NCBI GenBank assembly: GCA_963745775.1 | Contig: CAVUYY010000015.1 | Coordinates: forward strand, 145,729-209,728 | DNA from: Gaiellasilicea sp963745775 | GTDB lineage: Bacteria; Actinomycetota; Thermoleophilia; Gaiellales; Gaiellaceae | DNA length: 64,000 nt | Reading direction: 5' to 3' | In this document: piece after piece, positions 22,058-30,351 of the stretch | Position numbering within the stretch: position 1 is the first letter of the stretch | How the letters are laid out: each line of letters opens with the position of its first letter | Position numbers and translations under genes: made by a program | Notes under the pieces: generated by a model | Database searches by the model: none | What the model was told of the DNA's origin: nothing | The model's input: the letters and a program-made list of their open reading frames with translations, nothing else

Positions 22058-22351
22058 GTGACAGAACAGCGGAACGATGAGAAGAAGCGGACGGACGCCC
22101 GTCTTCGGGTCGACTGGTTCGCCAGAGTGTTGGGCGACGAGTGGATGACTGACGGGGGCGGGATTTATCGGCGCGTGCCTGACTCGAGCGGCCCAACTGC
22201 ACGACCTTCAAGCGATCCGTCATCGCAGAACGAACTTATCGATGCTCTGGCACCTGGGGCGAGAGTGCAACAAGAGTCCGTCCCGGCAGCCGCAGGCCGT
22301 GACAAGGAGCGATCGCCAGACGGGAACGGGCCTTCTTGGCCACCTCGGTAG
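22058..22351 (+). CDS. Small protein of unknown function
   Basis: 97 residues from GTG 22058. Only the N-terminal half looks protein-like: basic start TEQRNDEKKRTDARLR, then WFARVLGDEWMTDGGGIYRR, a pattern like short actinobacterial hypotheticals. The C-terminal half is low-complexity and polar. A good promoter about 55 bases upstream supports transcription. Could be truncated at the 3' end. No function can be given. Confidence 0.45.
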   Translation: MTEQRNDEKKRTDARLRVDWFARVLGDEWMTDGGGIYRRVPDSSGPTARPSSDPSSQNELIDALAPGARVQQESVPAAAGRDKERSPDGNGPSWPPR

Positions 22352-22430
22352 GGCGCTGTTTCGTTACAAGCTTTCCTCGCGCCTTATCGCGGCTTTCGGA
22401 AAAGTCTGGATTTCTTCTGCCGCGAAAGGA

Positions 22431-22459
22431 GGGGAGCGGCACGAGACGTGCCGCTCCCC
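22431..22459 (-). terminator. Terminator of the S1 protease gene
   Basis: Perfect 12-bp stem GGGGAGCGGCAC/GTGCCGCTCCCC with a five-base loop, 17 bases after the protease stop on the minus strand, followed by TCCTTT. Confidence 0.75.
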
Positions 22460-22475
22460 GGACTTGCGGATGTGA

Positions 22476-23372
22476 CTAGAAGATGAAGTCCTGAGCGAGT
22501 TGTGTGTCGACGCGGTAGCCGAAGCCGGCGCCGTTGCAGTTGTTGTTGAGCACGAACGAGTTGACGGCGACGATGTAGCCGTCGGCGCTGATCACCGGGC
22601 CACCCGAGTCACCGAAGCAGGTGCCACCGGAACCGCCGTGGCCCTGGCCGGGGTTGTTCGAGTAGTGCAGGTTCCAGCCTCCTGCGAGGGCGCTCTTCAG
22701 GTTGACGAAGCTGACCGTGCCGACCATCCGCTGCTTCAACGCGGACTCGACCGGCTTGACGGACTGAAGCCCGTAGCCGACCACGGTGAACTCGATGTTG
22801 CCCTGGCCCTTCGCCGTGTTCGCGGCAAGCGTGTCCAGGTAACCAAGCGGTGCGACCTGGCCGTAACTGGTCGGGTGATATTCACCGGTGACCCACTGGG
22901 TGATGTGAACGAGGCCGAGGTCATAGGTCTGCGGAACCGTCAACAGTCCCGTCCAGCCGGAGAGTGCCTCCGGGGTTCCGACAGCGGAGTAGCCGCCGCA
23001 CGGGTAGCCCTCGACACCCGCGCAGAGATCCTCTGCTTCGGCGGCGAGGTTCGCGAGGTACTCCGGGTCGGTGACGATGATCTCATCGCCCACGGTGAAC
23101 CAGATTCGGACTGAGGCGACCGGGTCGCCGCCTTCCCCGGTCGGATCGCTCACGCAGTGTCCCGCCGTCAGAAAGAGGCTGTCGCTGAGCAGGGAGCCGG
23201 TGCAGCGCCAGAGCGGATCCCCGTCCTCGTCGACCGCAACCATCAGCCCAACCCACGGATACACATTCTCCGAGTCCGGCTCACCGAACTTCACCGCATT
23301 CGCCGGCGAAGCGGCCACACCAGCCACCGTCACTGACAGGAGTACCACCAGCAAGGCAACAATCTTCTTCAC
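22476..23372 (-). CDS. Secreted trypsin-like serine protease (S1 family)
   Basis: 298 residues. An N-terminal signal peptide (MKKIVALLVVLLSVTVAGVA, cleavage probably after ANA at 26) is followed by a chymotrypsin-fold domain. The catalytic triad is His72 (LTAGHC), Asp151 (YDLGLVHI) and Ser256 (GDSGGP). Cysteines around His and Ser fit the family disulfides. The start is GTG 23372 behind GGGGG. Likely exported and general in specificity; the usual Asp at the trypsin S1 pocket is not obvious from the sequence alone. Monocistronic, with its own terminator. Confidence 0.92.
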   Translation of the reverse strand: MKKIVALLVVLLSVTVAGVAASPANAVKFGEPDSENVYPWVGLMVAVDEDGDPLWRCTGSLLSDSLFLTAGHCVSDPTGEGGDPVASVRIWFTVGDEIIVTDPEYLANLAAEAEDLCAGVEGYPCGGYSAVGTPEALSGWTGLLTVPQTYDLGLVHITQWVTGEYHPTSYGQVAPLGYLDTLAANTAKGQGNIEFTVVGYGLQSVKPVESALKQRMVGTVSFVNLKSALAGGWNLHYSNNPGQGHGGSGGTCFGDSGGPVISADGYIVAVNSFVLNNNCNGAGFGYRVDTQLAQDFIF

Positions 23373-23620
23373 GTTCGACCCCCTAGATCACGGAAATGGA
23401 CAGGGACGCTTTCTCCGTCCACAACACCGGCAAACCTAGGGAGCACAAGGCTGTTCCACTGTTGTTTCGAAAGGCGCCTGAATGGAGCAGTTGTAGAGAT
23501 GGTCGCGCGCCCCTGAGGAGTAGCGGCGCTTCTCAACGCAATCCTGATCGGGGATTGTCCTCCCCTGAACCCGGTCGATGCGGCGGCGCGCGACCGTTCC
23601 TATCCGCCTTAAAGTAGAGC

Positions 23621-24286
23621 ATGGCGCTGACCGTCCTTCCCCTCCAGGACGAGGCGCGCGACCGGTCGCTGCCAACAACGCTCTACGTCCCAGAGTCGGG
23701 CACGAACGCGCCCCTGATCGTCTTCGGACACGGCATTTGGGGCCATCCGCGAAAGTTCGCCGGCCTCTTCGCTCGGTGGGTCGAGGCGGGCTACGTCGTC
23801 GCGGCGCCGGCGTTTCCGCATACGAGCGACGAGAACCCGCCGCCGTACCTGAAAGAGGACGTCGCCAACCAGCCCGCCGACGTCTCCTTCGTGCTCGACG
23901 AGCTGCTAGAGCGCGGCTTTGGCGACGCGGAGCGTATCGGCGTCGGCGGCTATTCGCTGGGCGCGGCGACGGCGCTCGCAGTCGGCCTCCACCCCCGGTA
24001 TGCCGACCCGCGCCTCCGCGCGGTCGCGGCCATCGCCGGCGGCTTGTTCCACCATCCGGCGTTCGCCCGCGACGCGCTGCGGCCGCTACCGCTCTTGGTC
24101 GTCCACGGCACTGAGGACAAAGGCTACGGGGAGGCGCTGGAGCTCTACGAGATGGCGCAGGAACCGAAGGAATTCGTGTCGATCGAGGGTGCAGGGCACG
24201 GCATCTGCCAGGACGACGGACAGCCGCACGCAACACGCGTCGCCGAGCTTACGACCGCGTTCTGGAACCGCTATCTGCGAACCTAG
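23621..24286 (+). CDS. Alpha/beta hydrolase (dienelactone hydrolase/PET-hydrolase-like fold)
   Basis: 221 residues, no signal peptide. Nucleophile elbow GGYSLGAATA (Ser about 109), acid Asp in VVHGTEDK (about 166) and His in GAGHGICQDD (about 190); oxyanion strand VFGHGIWGHP. Substrate unknown. ATG 23621 lies five bases after TAAAGT, so the mRNA is probably leaderless. Confidence 0.88.
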   Translation: MALTVLPLQDEARDRSLPTTLYVPESGTNAPLIVFGHGIWGHPRKFAGLFARWVEAGYVVAAPAFPHTSDENPPPYLKEDVANQPADVSFVLDELLERGFGDAERIGVGGYSLGAATALAVGLHPRYADPRLRAVAAIAGGLFHHPAFARDALRPLPLLVVHGTEDKGYGEALELYEMAQEPKEFVSIEGAGHGICQDDGQPHATRVAELTTAFWNRYLRT

Positions 24287-24448
24287 CCGATGCCGTCGAC
24301 AGCTAGCACAGAGGCGCCCTCGGCTACGGCGCCGACGTCGTCTTTGGCGGGAGGGACGAATTTCACGTGCGCGAGTGTTCTGGAAAAGACGCCTGAGGTG
24401 TCGGCACGATCCGCCTAGGCAACGGCCGTGATCGCTTTGCGTCGGCTT

Positions 24449-24853
24449 CTAGCTGCCTGCGCCGTAGCCGTCGACGCGCTCGGGATGGATCTGGATGATC
24501 ACGCGCTTCTCGCCGGGGCCGAGGTAGGGGTACTTGTCCTCGCCTAGGTACTTCTTGGCGAGCAGGTTGATGTGCTCGAGCGCGCCCTCCTCCACGATCG
24601 TGGCGCTGCCGCTCACCATCACGTAGCCGGACTGCTGGTTTTCGGCGGGTAGGACAGTGACGGTCGCCCGCGGATCGCGCTCGATGTTCTTGACCTTCGT
24701 CCTCCCGAGAGCGCTGTTGACGAGCACGTTCACGCCGTCGTAGTCGATCCAGACGGGGGTCGCTTGGGGTGACCCGTCCTCGCGAATCGTCGCGATCACG
24801 CCCCAGTTGCGGTCGGTGAAGAGCTTCGCCTGATTCTCGCTCAACGTCGTCAT
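24449..24853 (-). CDS. PPOX-class F420-dependent oxidoreductase family protein
   Basis: 134 residues with the split beta-barrel of the pyridoxamine oxidase/F420 family: GVIATIREDGSPQATPVWIDYDG, NSALGRTKVKNIERDPRATVTV and a C-terminal RVIIQIHPERV. The size and motif order match the Rv1155-type F420 group. Cofactor choice (F420, FMN or heme) is not provable here. ATG 24853 follows GGAGG. Monocistronic. Confidence 0.88.
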   Translation of the reverse strand: MTTLSENQAKLFTDRNWGVIATIREDGSPQATPVWIDYDGVNVLVNSALGRTKVKNIERDPRATVTVLPAENQQSGYVMVSGSATIVEEGALEHINLLAKKYLGEDKYPYLGPGEKRVIIQIHPERVDGYGAGS

Positions 24854-24996
24854 CTCTGGGCCTCCGCGGTCGCACGCTTGTGCGGCAATGCTCGTTTCTT
24901 GGACATACCTTTCAACGCACTTCCGAGTTAACGTACAGGTCGCGGTTCTTCATCCTCAGCCGGTCGCGTAGGCGCCGAAAGTCGTAACCTGTCGGC

Positions 24997-25335
24997 GTGA
25001 ACGAGCGGAAGCGACGGATCGGGGAAAACGAAGCGATTTTTCGCGAGATCAACGACCAGGCCAGTGCGCTCACCACGGGCCTGTCGATAGCAAGCGACAA
25101 CCTAAAGGTCGTGTGCGAGTGCGGTGCGCCACGCTGTCTGGACGAAATCCTGATTCCTGTTGCCGAATACGCCCGAGTACGGGACGACCCCACGCTGTTC
25201 ATCATCCGGCCCGGCCACGACCTGCCGGAAACCGAGACGGTCACCGCGAAGGCGAAAGAACATTGGATCGTCCGCAAGGATCCCGGACTTCCCGAAACGG
25301 TCGCACGTGCGACCGATCCCCGCTCAATGAGCTAA
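24997..25335 (+). CDS. Conserved hypothetical protein with CxC-x4-C motif
   Basis: 112 residues. The N-terminal half contains a helical EIND..A region, then CECGAPRCLDEILIPVAEYARVRDDP and LFIIRPGHDLPETETV. The three cysteines (CECGAPRC) may bind metal. The pattern recurs in uncharacterised actinobacterial proteins, but I know no function. GTG 24997 is six bases after TAACCT, a leaderless arrangement. Confidence 0.75.
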   Translation: MNERKRRIGENEAIFREINDQASALTTGLSIASDNLKVVCECGAPRCLDEILIPVAEYARVRDDPTLFIIRPGHDLPETETVTAKAKEHWIVRKDPGLPETVARATDPRSMS

Positions 25336-25366
25336 CGCGGGACGCAAGCCTCCCAGGGCGTCATCG

Positions 25367-26197
25367 TCATGCGCGATCCGCAGGTTCTTCGGGGGTTGCG
25401 CTTCCACCCCCGCTCACGGTCGGCACTGATCGACGCCGGAGCAGCTTCTTGAGAATGGTGGCGTTCTTGATCGCGTACCCCTCCCAGTCGTTGTTGAAAT
25501 ACGCGAAGACGTCGGCCTGCTTCGACCAGCGGTCGAGTCGCTCAGCCCACTCGGCGAGCTCGGAGTGCGAGTAATTACCGTTTCGGCCACGGGTGCCACC
25601 GTGAAATCGCACGAACGTGAAGTCGGCCGTGAGCTCGTGCGTCTGGAACGTGTTCACCGTGGGGCGGTCGGCTATTACGAGCGCGGCCCGATGCTTCCGC
25701 AGGAGCGAGTACGTTTCCTCGCGGAACCACGACGAATGGCGGAACTCAAAGGCGTGTCGGCGCCCATCGTGGAGCTGCTCGAGCGCGCCCTCGAGCCGAT
25801 CTGGGTCGTAGCGAAAGGTCGGCGGCAGCTGCCAGAGCAGCGGCCCGAGCTTCGGTGATCGCAGCAGCGGATCGATTCGTTCGTAGAGCAGCGGCAGGTG
25901 TTCTTCGACGGCGCGTAGGCGTTTGATATGCGTGATGTAACGGCTGATCTTGACTGAGCAGATGAACTCAGGCGGTAATTCCCTCACCCAGCGCGCAACA
26001 ACAGCTGTCTCCGGCAGCCGATAAAACGTCGAGTTCAGTTCGACTGTGTCGAAATGCTCGGCGTAATACGTGAGCCAGTCGCGGGGTGGGAGGCGTGGGG
26101 GATAAAAGACACCTGCCCGCCAATGAGAGTAGTTCCAGCCCGAGCAACCGATCCGCAGTTCGCGAGACGGTTCCACCTCAGGGACACGACTCTCCAT
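25367..26197 (-). CDS. DUF72 (YecE-like) TIM-barrel protein
   Basis: 276 residues. Family hallmarks: RIGCSGWNYSHWRAGVFYP at the N-terminus, VELNSTFYRLP, FEFRHSSWF and the C-terminal DVFAYFNNDWEGYAIKNA. The biochemical role of the family is unsettled. Begins 12 bases after the LLM oxidoreductase gene on the same strand, so probably co-transcribed with it. Confidence 0.92.
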   Translation of the reverse strand: MESRVPEVEPSRELRIGCSGWNYSHWRAGVFYPPRLPPRDWLTYYAEHFDTVELNSTFYRLPETAVVARWVRELPPEFICSVKISRYITHIKRLRAVEEHLPLLYERIDPLLRSPKLGPLLWQLPPTFRYDPDRLEGALEQLHDGRRHAFEFRHSSWFREETYSLLRKHRAALVIADRPTVNTFQTHELTADFTFVRFHGGTRGRNGNYSHSELAEWAERLDRWSKQADVFAYFNNDWEGYAIKNATILKKLLRRRSVPTVSGGGSATPEEPADRA

Positions 26198-26209
26198 ATT
26201 GGGGCGGGT

Positions 26210-27163
26210 TCAGGGTAGCGCGGGCTGTAGTTCTTGTTCCCAGAAGCGGAAGAACCCTTCCTGATCTGGGCCGATCTGATGGAAGGCGATGTGGTCGAAG
26301 CCCGCCTCCTCCCAACTCCGGATTTGCTCGAGCACGGGTTCAGGGTCAGGCCCGCACGGGATGTCCTCGGTTGCCGACTCTCTGCTCACGCTCTCCGCAA
26401 CGGCATCGAAGTCGGACGGGCGGGGCAATTCCTGGTTGATCGTTCCGCCAAGGCCGGTGTGTCGCCAAAGCCGAAAGGCCGTTTCCTTCGCGTCGTCTTC
26501 GTCTGCCGCCCAGCAAAGGCGGACCTGACCGTACAGCGGCCCGCTTCCCCCAGCATCCCAGTACGCCTTGACGATCTCCTTGTCCGGGACTGTGTTGACG
26601 AGAGCATCACCGAGCCCGCCTGCGAGCTCGGCTGCCTTAGGCTTCGCCGCGGCGACGGCGATCGGCACAGGCTTCTCGGGCAGCGTATAGAGCCGCGCGT
26701 GATCGACTGTGTAGTGCTTACCGCGGTAGGTCTGCTCGCCACCCTCCCAGAGCAGCCGGATCACTTCGATTGCCTCCTCGAGCATCTCGACGCGCTCGTC
26801 GGGTGCGGGCCAGCGGTCACCGTGCACGTGCTCGTTCAGGTTTTCGCCGGTGCCGACCCCGAGTGTGAACCGCCCGGGGAGCATGGCGCCGCAGGTAGCA
26901 GCGGCGTGGGCGATGATCGCCGGGTGGGTGCGGATTAGCGGGCACGTGACGCCCGTGGCGATGGGTATCCGGTCCGTCGCCGCGGCGATTCCTCCAAGCA
27001 CGCTCCAGACGAACGGGCTCTGACCTTGGGCGTCGATCCACGGGTGAAAGTGGTCGGAAATCATCGCGAATGAGAACCCGAGCCCTTCGGCACGCTTCGT
27101 GTTACCGACAAGGTCAAGAGGGGAGTGCTCCTCGGACGAGAGCCAGTAGCCGAACTCGGTCAT
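26210..27163 (-). CDS. LLM-class F420-dependent oxidoreductase (G6PDH-like subgroup)
   Basis: 317 residues, luciferase-like TIM barrel. GFSFAMISDHFHPWIDAQGQSPFVWSV, TGVTCPLIRTHPAI and PGRFTLGVGTGENLNEHVHGDRWP are hallmarks of the F420-dependent glucose-6-phosphate dehydrogenase-like family (given here as separate motifs). Probably transfers hydride from an alcohol or sugar phosphate to F420. Start ATG 27163; an upstream in-frame codon at 27181 is weaker. Downstream partner is DUF72. Confidence 0.9.
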   Translation of the reverse strand: MTEFGYWLSSEEHSPLDLVGNTKRAEGLGFSFAMISDHFHPWIDAQGQSPFVWSVLGGIAAATDRIPIATGVTCPLIRTHPAIIAHAAATCGAMLPGRFTLGVGTGENLNEHVHGDRWPAPDERVEMLEEAIEVIRLLWEGGEQTYRGKHYTVDHARLYTLPEKPVPIAVAAAKPKAAELAGGLGDALVNTVPDKEIVKAYWDAGGSGPLYGQVRLCWAADEDDAKETAFRLWRHTGLGGTINQELPRPSDFDAVAESVSRESATEDIPCGPDPEPVLEQIRSWEEAGFDHIAFHQIGPDQEGFFRFWEQELQPALP

Positions 27164-27470
27164 TGCGCGCCGTCGTTCCACTGTCCCCGGCTCTCAAACA
27201 TGGGGCCTGGTCAGCACGGATCGAGTGCTCCAGGGGCCTCGGCTCCCTCGCCAGCGCGCACGAGCAGTCTCTGCAGAGCGCCCTCTTTACCCCCGGCCGC
27301 CCAGGTTAGGAGGCCGGAGTCGTGAGTCGCCCTTCACCCTCGGGACACCCAGGTCAGTCGCGAGTCGATCGAGTCGAGCTTTGCGTTGGCAGCTGATTCC
27401 CAGCACCGCGCCGCGTTGGACGACTTGATCCATCGGGTGCCCTCGGTTAGCGGTGGCCCAGCGGGAGCGG
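27164..27470. other. Intergenic region, no gene seen
   Basis: About 307 bases between the LLM gene start and the galK stop, both read leftward. It should contain the end of the long catabolic transcript and the LLM promoter. GC-rich segments near 27470-27490 can fold, but I see no hairpin with a U-run. Confidence 0.45.
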
Positions 27471-28526
27471 CTACGCCCGGCCGGCCCCGGCGGCTCCGCG
27501 GACGACATACGTCGTCGGGTCGAACCCGGTCGCCGCTCGATAGTCGGCCGCCGCCTCGGCAGCGATGCGCCGGGTTTCGGAGCGAGGGGTCAGGGCGACC
27601 ACGCAACCGCCGAAGCCCGCGCCGGTGAGTCGCGCACCATAGGCGCCGGCGGATTCGAGGGCTGCGGCGGCGGCGTCGAGTTCGAGTGTCGACACTTCGT
27701 AGTCGTCGCGCAGGCTCGCGTGGCTCGCGGAGAGCACTGATCCGAGTGCTCCGATGTCTCCCGACGTGAGTGCAGCGGCCACGGCGAGCGTCCGCGCGTT
27801 CTCGGAGACGACGTGACGTGCGCGAGGATCGTCCGCCACTTGCTCCGGCGTCGCATCTCTAAGGGAACGAATCCCGAGCCTGGCCGCGGTGGACTCGCAG
27901 GCCGCCTTCCGCTCCGCGTACGCGGTGTCCTCGAGCTCGCGCGGGATCTTGGTATCGAGCACGACGACCCCCACGTCGGCCGGGAGCGGCACCGAGCTGA
28001 TGGCGAAGCTGCGGCAGTCGATCAACAGCGCCTCGTTTGTCCGACCGAAGATCGAGGCGAGCTGATCCATGATCCCCGAAGGCACGCCGGTCGCGGCTTG
28101 CTCGGCCTCCTGACAGGCGAGCGCAAGGTCCAGCGGTTCGAGCTCGAAGCCGGCAACGGCGCAGAGGGAGAGCGCAGCCGCAACTTCGAGCGCCGCGCTC
28201 GACGAGAGCCCGGAGCCGACGGGGACGCTTGATTCCACCGTCCCCTCGAGGCCGACCGGCGGTCTGCCGCGCGCGGCGAGCGCCCCGGTGACGCCGGCGA
28301 CGTAGCGCCCCCAGCCGGGAGTCGCACGCGGGCTCGCGCTCCCATCCGCCGGCAGATCGATCTCGGTGCCCATTTCCCGCGAGCGCAGACGGACGCGCTC
28401 GTGGCGCCGCGCACGGACGACGCACTCGAGCTGGATCGCGAGCGGAAGCACGAACCCCTCGTTGTAGTCGGTGTGGTCACCGATCAGGTTGACCCGGCCC
28501 GGCGCTCGGAAGACCTGCCCACTCAC
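27471..28526 (-). CDS. galK: Galactokinase
   Basis: GHMP-family kinase that phosphorylates galactose at C1. 351 residues. Galactokinase signature APGRVNLIGDHTDYNEG at residues 8-24, ATP loop VPVGSGLSSSAALEVA near 104, and C-terminal LTGAGFGGCVVAL. Last gene of the glycan operon; its GTG overlaps the preceding stop (GTGA). Its presence suggests that galactose is one product of the glycan degraded. A related sugar 1-kinase activity cannot be excluded. Confidence 0.92.
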   Translation of the reverse strand: MSGQVFRAPGRVNLIGDHTDYNEGFVLPLAIQLECVVRARRHERVRLRSREMGTEIDLPADGSASPRATPGWGRYVAGVTGALAARGRPPVGLEGTVESSVPVGSGLSSSAALEVAAALSLCAVAGFELEPLDLALACQEAEQAATGVPSGIMDQLASIFGRTNEALLIDCRSFAISSVPLPADVGVVVLDTKIPRELEDTAYAERKAACESTAARLGIRSLRDATPEQVADDPRARHVVSENARTLAVAAALTSGDIGALGSVLSASHASLRDDYEVSTLELDAAAAALESAGAYGARLTGAGFGGCVVALTPRSETRRIAAEAAADYRAATGFDPTTYVVRGAAGAGRA

Positions 28527-29578
28527 CGGGCCCAGTCCAGCGGCTCGGGTGCTTCGAAGCTCGAGTGAACCGAGATGCAGCCACCGCCGGCTGCGGAGGC
28601 TCGAACGGCCTCCAGGGTCTCGACGACGTGCGCCGCCTGCTCTCCGCTGGCCCGGTGGGGGCGGCCCGCCTCGATGGCCGCGGCCAGGTCGTCGAGAGCG
28701 CTCCCCCAGTCGATCCCCGCGTAGGGAGTCCGAAGAGGCGTCACCGGCTCGTACTCACCTCCGCGAGCCTGGTGCAGGAGGCGGGAGTTGGCCTCGCCCC
28801 AGGCCGGGAGCCATAGCGAGCCGTCGTCGCCGTGCAGCTCGAGCCCGCGCTGCTGAGACTCCGGCACGTAGAAGCTCGCGGTCAAGCGGAGCACGACTCT
28901 GGATTCGAGCTCGACCACCGCGACGACGAAGTCGGGAGCCTCCGGCCGGAAAGCCTCGCCCGAGCCAAGCCTTCGGTCGGGCTCGACGATCGTCGCGTAG
29001 GCGGTCACCCGCCTGGCCGGACCGAAGATCGCGGTCGCGATCGTGAGCGGATAGATACCGACATCGACGAGCGGGCCGACCCCGTAGAGCGCCCGCGGAT
29101 CCGGGTGCCAGGCCTCGATCCTGCCCCAGTTCGCCTCGCCGTAGACGACTCGCACACGACCGATCGCACCGCTCCGGACGAGCCTCCAGAGCGTCTGCTG
29201 CGCCTCGCCGAGGAGTGTCGCCGGCGCCGCGCTCAGGCGAACACCAGCTGCGCGGGCGAGCTCGACGAGCTCCCGGGCCTCCGCGTGGGAGAGTGCGAGC
29301 GGCTTCTCGCTGTGCACGTGCTTGCCCGACTCGAGCGCCGCTCGGCTCACCTTCGCGTGCGCCTGCGGCTCGGTCAGGTTGACGACGGTGTCGACCGACG
29401 AATCGTCGAGGAGCGCGGCAAGGTCGGCGTATGCCCGTCCTCCGTGCTCGGCGGCGAACGCTTCGGCGCGGCCGGGACGCATGTCGGTGGCGGCGGCGAG
29501 CTCGAGCCGATCGTAGGCGGCGATCCGCGCCGCGTAGCGGTCAGCGATGTTGCCGCAGCCGACGATCCCGATTCTCAT
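28523..29578 (-). CDS. Gfo/Idh/MocA-family oxidoreductase
   Basis: 351 residues. N-terminal Rossmann domain MRIGIVGCGNIADRYAARI, the EKPLALS motif with the conserved Lys near residue 92, and a C-terminal alpha/beta substrate domain containing DVGIYPLTIATAIFG. NAD(P)-dependent oxidation or reduction of a sugar or sugar-like ring is expected; the exact substrate is unknown. ATG 29578 overlaps the upstream stop (ATGA). Together with the adjacent TIM-barrel isomerase and FAD oxidoreductase it forms a redox module. Confidence 0.92.
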   Translation of the reverse strand: MRIGIVGCGNIADRYAARIAAYDRLELAAATDMRPGRAEAFAAEHGGRAYADLAALLDDSSVDTVVNLTEPQAHAKVSRAALESGKHVHSEKPLALSHAEARELVELARAAGVRLSAAPATLLGEAQQTLWRLVRSGAIGRVRVVYGEANWGRIEAWHPDPRALYGVGPLVDVGIYPLTIATAIFGPARRVTAYATIVEPDRRLGSGEAFRPEAPDFVVAVVELESRVVLRLTASFYVPESQQRGLELHGDDGSLWLPAWGEANSRLLHQARGGEYEPVTPLRTPYAGIDWGSALDDLAAAIEAGRPHRASGEQAAHVVETLEAVRASAAGGGCISVHSSFEAPEPLDWAR

Positions 29579-30351
29579 CCGAGCCACCGCTCGAGAATCG
29601 CTCGCATTGCCCGACACTCCTCGCTGGGGTCGTGACCCTCCGGCTCGTGCTCGATGACGTAGACACCGGTGTAGCCGATCCGCTCCAGGGCGCGGATGCA
29701 CGCCTCGACATCGACGATCCCTTCGCCCCACGGGCAGGTCTCGTGCGGGTCGCCGAGCGCGCGGACGTCCTTGAGGTGGATGTGGACGACATGTTCGCCC
29801 AACTCCTCGATGGCACGGGCGGGGTCATAACCCTGCGTCGCCCACCACCCGGTGTCCACGGTCGTCGCCATGGTGCCTCCTCCGCGCTCGATCTTCGCGA
29901 TCACTTCTGCCGGCGTCCGCTCGGGGTGGTTTTCGATCGCAAGCCGGATTCCGTACCTCGCGAGCACGGGAGCAACCTCAGCCGGGTCGCCGGAGATGCC
30001 ACCGCCGATCGTGTCGGTGCCGAGCGCCGACGCGAGCTCGCACGCACGCTCCACGCTCGACGGGCCGATCCAAGTCGCATAGGTGGCAAGCGAGAGCCCG
30101 TGCCGCTCGAGTGAGGCAAGCGCGAGAGCGATGTGCTCGTCGGTTGCCCACTCAGTTCCCAGATGCGCGCCCCAGAGGTCGACTGCCTCGAAGCCGAGAG
30201 CGCTGATCCTTCCGAGAAGCTCGTCCAGCCGCGCGCCGTACGCCTCGAGCGGCGCGAACCGCTCATTGGTCGCGCGGTCGCCGTGGCCCCAGCCGTGCAT
30301 CGCGTAGCCGGTCTCACGTGCGACGTAGTTCGCCGTCATGAACGCGATCAC
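29575..30351 (-). CDS. Sugar phosphate isomerase/epimerase-like TIM-barrel protein
   Basis: 258 residues of the AP-endonuclease-2/xylose isomerase-like superfamily. Metal-ligand-type residues are seen in AIENHPERTP, TVDTGWW, HIHLKDVRALG and YVIEHEPEG. It probably isomerises, epimerises or dehydrates a sugar acid or keto sugar. Start GTG 30351 overlaps the FAD oxidoreductase stop (GTGA); end overlaps the Gfo/Idh gene (ATGA). Confidence 0.9.
   Translation of the reverse strand: MIAFMTANYVARETGYAMHGWGHGDRATNERFAPLEAYGARLDELLGRISALGFEAVDLWGAHLGTEWATDEHIALALASLERHGLSLATYATWIGPSSVERACELASALGTDTIGGGISGDPAEVAPVLARYGIRLAIENHPERTPAEVIAKIERGGGTMATTVDTGWWATQGYDPARAIEELGEHVVHIHLKDVRALGDPHETCPWGEGIVDVEACIRALERIGYTGVYVIEHEPEGHDPSEECRAMRAILERWLG

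Noticed and set aside
20143..22475. Integrated mobile element next to tRNA-Arg
   Set aside because: No integrase, transposase, direct repeat of the tRNA end or terminal inverted repeats seen.
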